Positions 59,120-64,000 of a stretch of 64,000 nucleotides of DNA are shown here, piece after piece. The stretch comes from Capitulum mitella (Eukaryota > Arthropoda > Thecostraca > Pollicipedomorpha > Pollicipedidae). The notes below the pieces were generated by a model. It did not search any database and was not told the DNA's origin. It saw nothing but the letters and a program-made list of their open reading frames with translations. How positions within the stretch are numbered: the stretch's first letter is position 1; each line of letters opens with the position of its first letter. Position numbers and translations under genes: made by a program. The stretch is taken from assembly GCA_030062745.1 (NCBI GenBank), contig CP099840.1, positions 31,003,006-31,067,005 on the forward strand, written 5' to 3'.

Positions 59120-59300
59120 TTAAAGCTAGAGTGGGATTGGCCGTTCATTAACTAATGGATGTTATTTCTTTTGATTATTTGCATAGACTCATTAATCTAC
59201 TATTCCAGTCGGCATTTCATGTTTTGCAATAGGCACCGATAATATTTACCGCATAATGGTGATTTTCTGACTCAGTAAGTTCACATTAATCAGAGCCAGC
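59120..59300. promoter_or_regulatory. Candidate regulatory patch with octamer-like site
   Basis: AT-rich with ATTTGCAT at 59177-59184 (POU octamer core), ATTAATC twice, and TGACTCA at 59268-59274 (AP-1 core). Clustering suggests an enhancer; not proven. Confidence 0.3.
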
Positions 59301-59564
59301 AGAAGATCCCTCAAGGAACCAAATAAACCACGCTGTCGATGTTATCAAATCTATGAAACAGGAAACGGTTGCTCTGTGAGTACCTAGTTATAGCTATCAG
59401 TTTTATCAACGTCACTTTTACAAGCATGTGGTGATCTCTGCATCGGCGGTTCCTCGCACGGGCTCTTAAAAACGCCAAGGACATAAGAAATACGTAAAGC
59501 GCCTTTCTCGCATCACAGTTCAAAACAAGCGAGCTCAAGATGACCGCTGAACACTACTGTATTA

Positions 59565-60340
59565 TCATGACGACTCAGCGTCCGCACCCACATCATGAGC
59601 AGGCGGGGTCACCAGCGCTCCAGACAGCAATATCTCGCCGCTCCCCGCGTTCGATCCATCAGAGGTGTTTGCCTTGTTAGTGGCGGCTCGGTCGGCGGCG
59701 CACACGGGCCGCGGCAGTACCTGGCCGCACGTGCTGTGCATACCGCGGCCATTAGCCGTGACCGCTGGGACGCATCGCTCAGCGCCCGCACCATTGGCGC
59801 GCGGCGACCCGGCCCAATGTAAGGAGGGGAGATATTTACCGCCGATGCCTGCAGAGAGATCCCGGGAAGGCAATGGCGACGGATTGTTCCGAATCGGGCG
59901 ATTTCTCAGAGGTCGAGGGAGATGGCGACGCTGCAGACACGGGACAGCAACGCGCACGCAGATTTGACCGGGTTCTTTGTCTCTCCCCGTTAATTTGAGC
60001 CTGTGTGAGAGAGGTTGAACCGACCATGACCTATGTGGCAGCATGCGTCGCACAATACAATGTGCAGCCCGTGGGACGTCCGCACGCAAGACTGCACGCG
60101 AGCGCTCATAAAAACGGCTATTGTTCGTGGTTATCAATCGGCGTTTTTGAATGGCATGGCCGTTTCACATTGCAGCCTCTCGCACCGGTTGCCACAAGGG
60201 GAGGGGAAAGGCCTGTTAGCCGGATTGGAACCTGGAGCGCTCTGGTCAGGAGGTGATAATGTAAACCATCACATCACGTCATTGCACAATGACATTCATA
60301 GGAGTTTCGCCGAAGCAGGTGCCGGCAGAATCGCGCTCTA
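59565..60340. other. GC-rich unique sequence, no gene assigned
   Basis: A 190-codon minus-strand frame (60137-59565) overlaps several plus-strand frames. Its translation has no recognised motif. Confidence 0.35.
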
Positions 60341-60378
60341 GCATGACACCGCGGCAATCTGGTGTGATGTGGTTCCAG

Positions 60379-60512
60379 TGACGTCATCATTACGCAGAGA
60401 CGTGATATCCCCGGCAGAATCGCGCTCTGACGCGACGTCAGCTGCAGCCTCAGCCCCGACGCGACGTCAGAGGCAGCTCCAGCCCTGACGTGACGTCAGC
60501 TGCAGCCTCAGC
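60379..60512. promoter_or_regulatory. CRE-type sites within a 3-unit tandem repeat
   Basis: Perfect TGACGTCA palindromes at 60379-60386 and 60491-60498. Between them, three units of about 29 bp each contain CGACGTCAG or TGACGTCAG followed by CTGCAGCCTCAGCCC-like sequence. TGACGTCA is the CREB/ATF element. Confidence 0.45.
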
Positions 60513-60559
60513 CCTCCGCGGCGGCCGGCGCAGCTGCAGCCGCCGGCTAGGGACGTGCT

Positions 60560-61900
60560 CGGCAGCGGCGGCAGCCGGGCCGGGCGGCGCGTCTGAGGCC
60601 TGGCTGGCCGGTCACGTCCCGCCGTCAAAACAGGCCCCGGGGCGCCGGCGGCCCGTCCCGTGGGGCCTGTTTATTTTGTCTGCTGCCGTGTTTGGACGCG
60701 CCTCGGTCGACGTCAAAACTGTTTGACGGGAAGTAACTAATTAATGATTGATGCCGAATGCTAACTACGGCACGGGAACAGCGACGGCTTGTTTGGCGGG
60801 GTCATGGGTTTGGGAACAGGCGCTGGAGGTGGTTCGTGGTAGTCTTAATGTGGAGATGAGTCGAAGCTTCGGGGAAATTAGCGATACCACAAACATGAAG
60901 GGCGTCATTTCGAAAACCAATTACGCCCACAAGGACGTTGTCAAGCAATGATGACAACCAGGTATTGCAGCACTGGTTTGCCAGAGACTGCATATTAACC
61001 TGTGCATTGTTTACATTGCACTACAATACATGAGGACTGTAAACGAAACTTCGGGGATGATATTCTAAAAACGCCAACAAGGAGCACGCAGTCCACGCTC
61101 CCAGCGGATCGCGTGTAATCTCGCTCCTCCAGTTGGCGTTTTTGTTTGAGCTGGCGTGCCGATAAGTATTCGAGAAACATTGTCGGACAGTTCGTGAAGG
61201 CTAATAGATTCGGGAACGTCCCTGATTGCGCGTTAGTCTCGTCTAACGGTTACTCGGCAAGGCTTCCAGGTCATTACCGTCTATGATAATGAACTGACGG
61301 GGCACGCAATCGGTCGGATGCCGAGGGATTTAAACAGAGTCTACTGGACTGCGAACAGGCAAACAAACAGACGAGAGGGCGTGCAATGAATGGGCCCGGT
61401 TGGAAGCATATTCTATAATGACGAAGAATAACATTCTGTCCGCGACAGTGGTGGAGACGATTCGAATTCAAGCGTTAGCTTTCCAAAGTTGTCTAACCAA
61501 ATACGTGATGCGAAACAACAATATGGGAGCCATTTTGATAAAAATGTTTCTTAAATTTAACCGGTACGGGGTGTTTACATTGTTTGGCCATTAACTCTGA
61601 GTACGTCTCGTCATGGCAAGCATGTGCGTGCACTGTATCACGCAGCAACGCATGAGATGGAAGTAAATTACTACAATGGTATTTACAACATTGGATGTTT
61701 TTAATACCCGATCACCCCGATTCGGGTTCTACGGTTCTCCGCATGCCGTCAGCCTAGCCAGAGGTTCCCAGTGATCCAGCAGCATCCGCGTGCAGAAATA
61801 GCTCCGCCCGACTGTCAGTTCATGCATGCGCAATGAAGCCCGGTGGTACGTGCTCGCTGCTAAAAGGGCCGCGAAGCCCGGCAACGCCAGCGGCAAAGCC
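60560..61900. other. Intergenic, nothing recognised
   Basis: Unique sequence, GC-rich at the start, then AT-leaning; no gene features. Confidence 0.35.
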
Positions 61901-61929
61901 TCTCCGGAGCGTCTTGGGCGGGTCGTGGG

Positions 61930-62120
61930 ACGGCGTTTCATTATCAGAAGGCTTAGAGCTCGGCCGGGAGCCCATTTTTGCGCAGCTGATTAGACCAACA
62001 TCTCGTTAGGACGAGGACCTCATAAAAACGGTCTCTCGCCAGGCCCCTCCCCGGCGCCCCGTATCCGCACCGCCCTCATTAATCACAGACACCGCGTTAT
62101 AGCGTCGTGCTCGACACTGG
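61930..62120. promoter_or_regulatory. Candidate regulatory patch
   Basis: Contains GCTGATTAGACC, CTCATAAAAACGG and CTCATTAATCACAG in GC-rich flanks; homeodomain-like cores. Inference only. Confidence 0.2.
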
Positions 62121-62409
62121 GCCACGCTCGACTCGCTGCCAGGTAACGGCGCGGATGCGTGTCCGCCCCCCCGCGTTGTCCCGACCAGCTCACCGCTGAC
62201 GGCGGGGCTCGGTCCCCGGGGGCCGGCGGCCCGCTGAGAAGTGACTATTTCCGTCCCCCGCCCGGTCTGACCGCCTCCGGTCAGTGTCCAGACGGTTCGT
62301 CATCCGCCGGCCACAGCCGAGCGAAGCGACGACACGCGCGTCTCCGCAGCGCCACCGTCCGCGGCGACTGTTCTTTGAGCACCCAGTCGGCCCTCGGGGT
62401 TTTAACTGC

Positions 62410-62690
62410 GCCGCACGCCGGTGCCGAGTATCCGTCACCCTGCGCCAGTGCCCGGTACCCATTACCCTGCGCCGGTGGCCGGTACCTGTCACCCTGTCAT
62501 CCTGCGCTGCGTTTGGTACCTGTCATCCTGCGCCGGTGTGTGGTACCTGTCCATTGCACCGGTGTATAGTGCCTGATGTTTCGCGCCGGTGCGCGGTACG
62601 GGTCACACTGCGCCGGTGTGTGATAGCTGTCCATAGCGCCGGCCCCCGGTACTTGGTGTTCTACGCCGGTGCCTGGTACCTGACATCAGG
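62410..62690. repeat. Degenerate ~30-bp tandem repeat
   Basis: About nine units built on TGCGCCGGTG-N-GGTACCTGTC, with varied spacing and many substitutions. Confidence 0.8.
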
Positions 62691-62699
62691 TCAGCAGCC

Positions 62700-63440
62700 A
62701 AGATTTTCTTCGGGGGGGCGGGGGTCGGGGCTTAGTGTGGTATGAAATCATACGAAAACCTCGTACCGGAAAGACGATGTGCACTGGTTTCCACAAAAAA
62801 TGCGGACCTAAGAAGGGGGCGGGGTCCCCGGACCCCCTTGGTTGCGCCTGCGCCTGGCACGCTGCGTCGGTGCCCGACATTCCCGGCACGTTCCCCGCTG
62901 AGCCGAGTGTTTTTTCGCGGGAGCGGCAGCTCCTCGTCCCCGACAGAGAGTGCAAACTTGTTGGTTTTTCGCCCGGGAAAGGTCCGATTGAATATTGATA
63001 ATGTTAATGGACGCGAGGAATGTTTAAGCGCGGCGCCAAGGCCGGCCGTCGTTCGCCGCTCCCTGTAGGTGACAACGCCCCGGAACCAGCGGGTGGCGCT
63101 CCCTACTGTGGGGCACGGCGGGACTGGGCGCTGGCTTGGCGGGGGGGGACGGGGCATCAGACCGATCACGAGGGTTGGGGACGCCCACAAGTGGTGACCT
63201 AGTGAGGGGCTGGGGCGCCTGTTTGGCTTGTGCGGTCGCACCTCCACCCCTGTTGTGACCCTGGTGGGATGCGACGTCTCCGACGGCCCGAACTGAAAGC
63301 TAAAACAAAACAAGTTAAAAAGTCCGAGGCTATGTTCGTGTAAGGTCGCAACGTCTGATGGGTAGAGTTTCCCTCCAGCAGTAGCGGAAGTGGTTTCCTC
63401 TTCCTACCAGCCATATGTAGCTCTGCAGATCTCCGTTTTC
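62700..63440. other. GC-rich sequence, no gene assigned
   Basis: Includes a 193-codon minus-strand frame (63313-62732) and overlapping plus frames, with no recognised family; short G runs at 62714 and 63141. Confidence 0.35.
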
Positions 63441-63539
63441 CATTTTTATATTTTTTACAGTACTATTTTTTGTTTTCTTTTATTTTCCAATTTTTTTGCT
63501 ATATTTATATACATGCATATCACATTTCCTACACATACC

Positions 63540-63540
<1 letters not shown>

Positions 63541-63591
<51 letters not shown>

Positions 63592-63598
63592 ATATATC
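63541..63598. repeat. TA microsatellite
   Basis: About 21 TA units followed by TATGTATGTATATATAT. Confidence 0.97.
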
Positions 63599-64000
63599 CT
63601 TATCTTTCCACTTGCGCTGATTTCATGTCCATCTTCGCCGGCTTCCGGAATGTGTTTTCATCTTCCCGTGACTTATGGATAGTTGAGGAAATGTTGAAAG
63701 CGCTGTGAAACACGTCTTCCGGTCTTGTTTTGCCTAATTCTGAACGCCTTTGAACACCTGTCTCGAATTTTCAAACCTCGTAAGCTGCTTCTAGATCTTC
63801 AAAGTAAACCAATTAGTTGGGATTTTCATGTGCACGGTTTTTACCGAAGAGGGAACGTAGCAGGAAACCCCGCGATCCGAGCTCGTTCCTCGCGCTAACA
63901 CATTTGTTCGTTACAACGAGTACATTAGCATTGTCCATTTTTATCATTGGCTACTGACTAATTGGCTCTATTCAACATTTGTAAATGTTATCACGCACCA

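Noticed and set aside
59565..60137. 190-codon minus-strand frame as a gene
   Set aside because: GC-rich sequence with overlapping frames on both strands and no recognisable motif.
1..64000. CRISPR arrays, operons or prokaryotic signals
   Set aside because: All tandem arrays have contiguous or degenerate units without unique spacers, and the genes have spliceosomal introns.

Overview
This window is eukaryotic nuclear DNA, most likely from an arthropod and possibly a crustacean (inference). The support is GT-AG introns, a tRNA with internal promoter boxes, many microsatellites and minisatellites, and a block of TTAGG repeats, the telomere unit of most arthropods. No prokaryotic gene organisation, operon or CRISPR array is present. 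Nearly all short open frames are chance frames or shadows of repeats.

Two protein genes can be assembled exon by exon, and they diverge. On the minus strand, seven exons between 19626 and 10651 encode a spermine synthase (SMS), 314 codons in one unbroken frame; the final exon, about 50 residues, was not found and may lie before base 1. On the plus strand, six exons between 33496 and 37661 encode HENMT1/HEN1, the small-RNA 3'-terminal 2'-O-methyltransferase, as a 491-residue frame with every splice phase consistent. Intron 4 of HENMT1 carries a complete tRNA-Lys(UUU) gene on the opposite strand. The two genes act in unrelated pathways (polyamine synthesis and piRNA/siRNA end protection), so nothing suggests they work together.

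Layout: 1-10.6 kb is the 3' part of SMS (last intron or flank) with several minisatellites. 10.6-19.7 kb is SMS; its introns hold a long CT/GA tract and one copy of a 1.1-kb terminal-inverted-repeat element. 19.7-33.4 kb is intergenic and includes an AT-rich tract, a diverged inverted repeat pair, a 1082-bp long-TIR transposon with an 8-bp target duplication and a TTAGG core, and a 23-bp tandem array. 33.5-37.7 kb is HENMT1. 38-64 kb has no recognisable gene. It mixes repeats (a tRNA-derived SINE, the second copy of the 1.1-kb element in opposite orientation, a 38-bp minisatellite, a polypurine tract) with GC-rich patches carrying homeodomain-, POU- and CRE-like sites that could be regulatory (inference).

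The most unusual objects are the long-TIR transposon with the interstitial telomere-type block next to its right arm, the pair of 1.1-kb elements carrying paired AGGTCA half-sites, the tRNA nested antisense in HENMT1, and the alanine-rich, acidic C-terminal extension of HENMT1.
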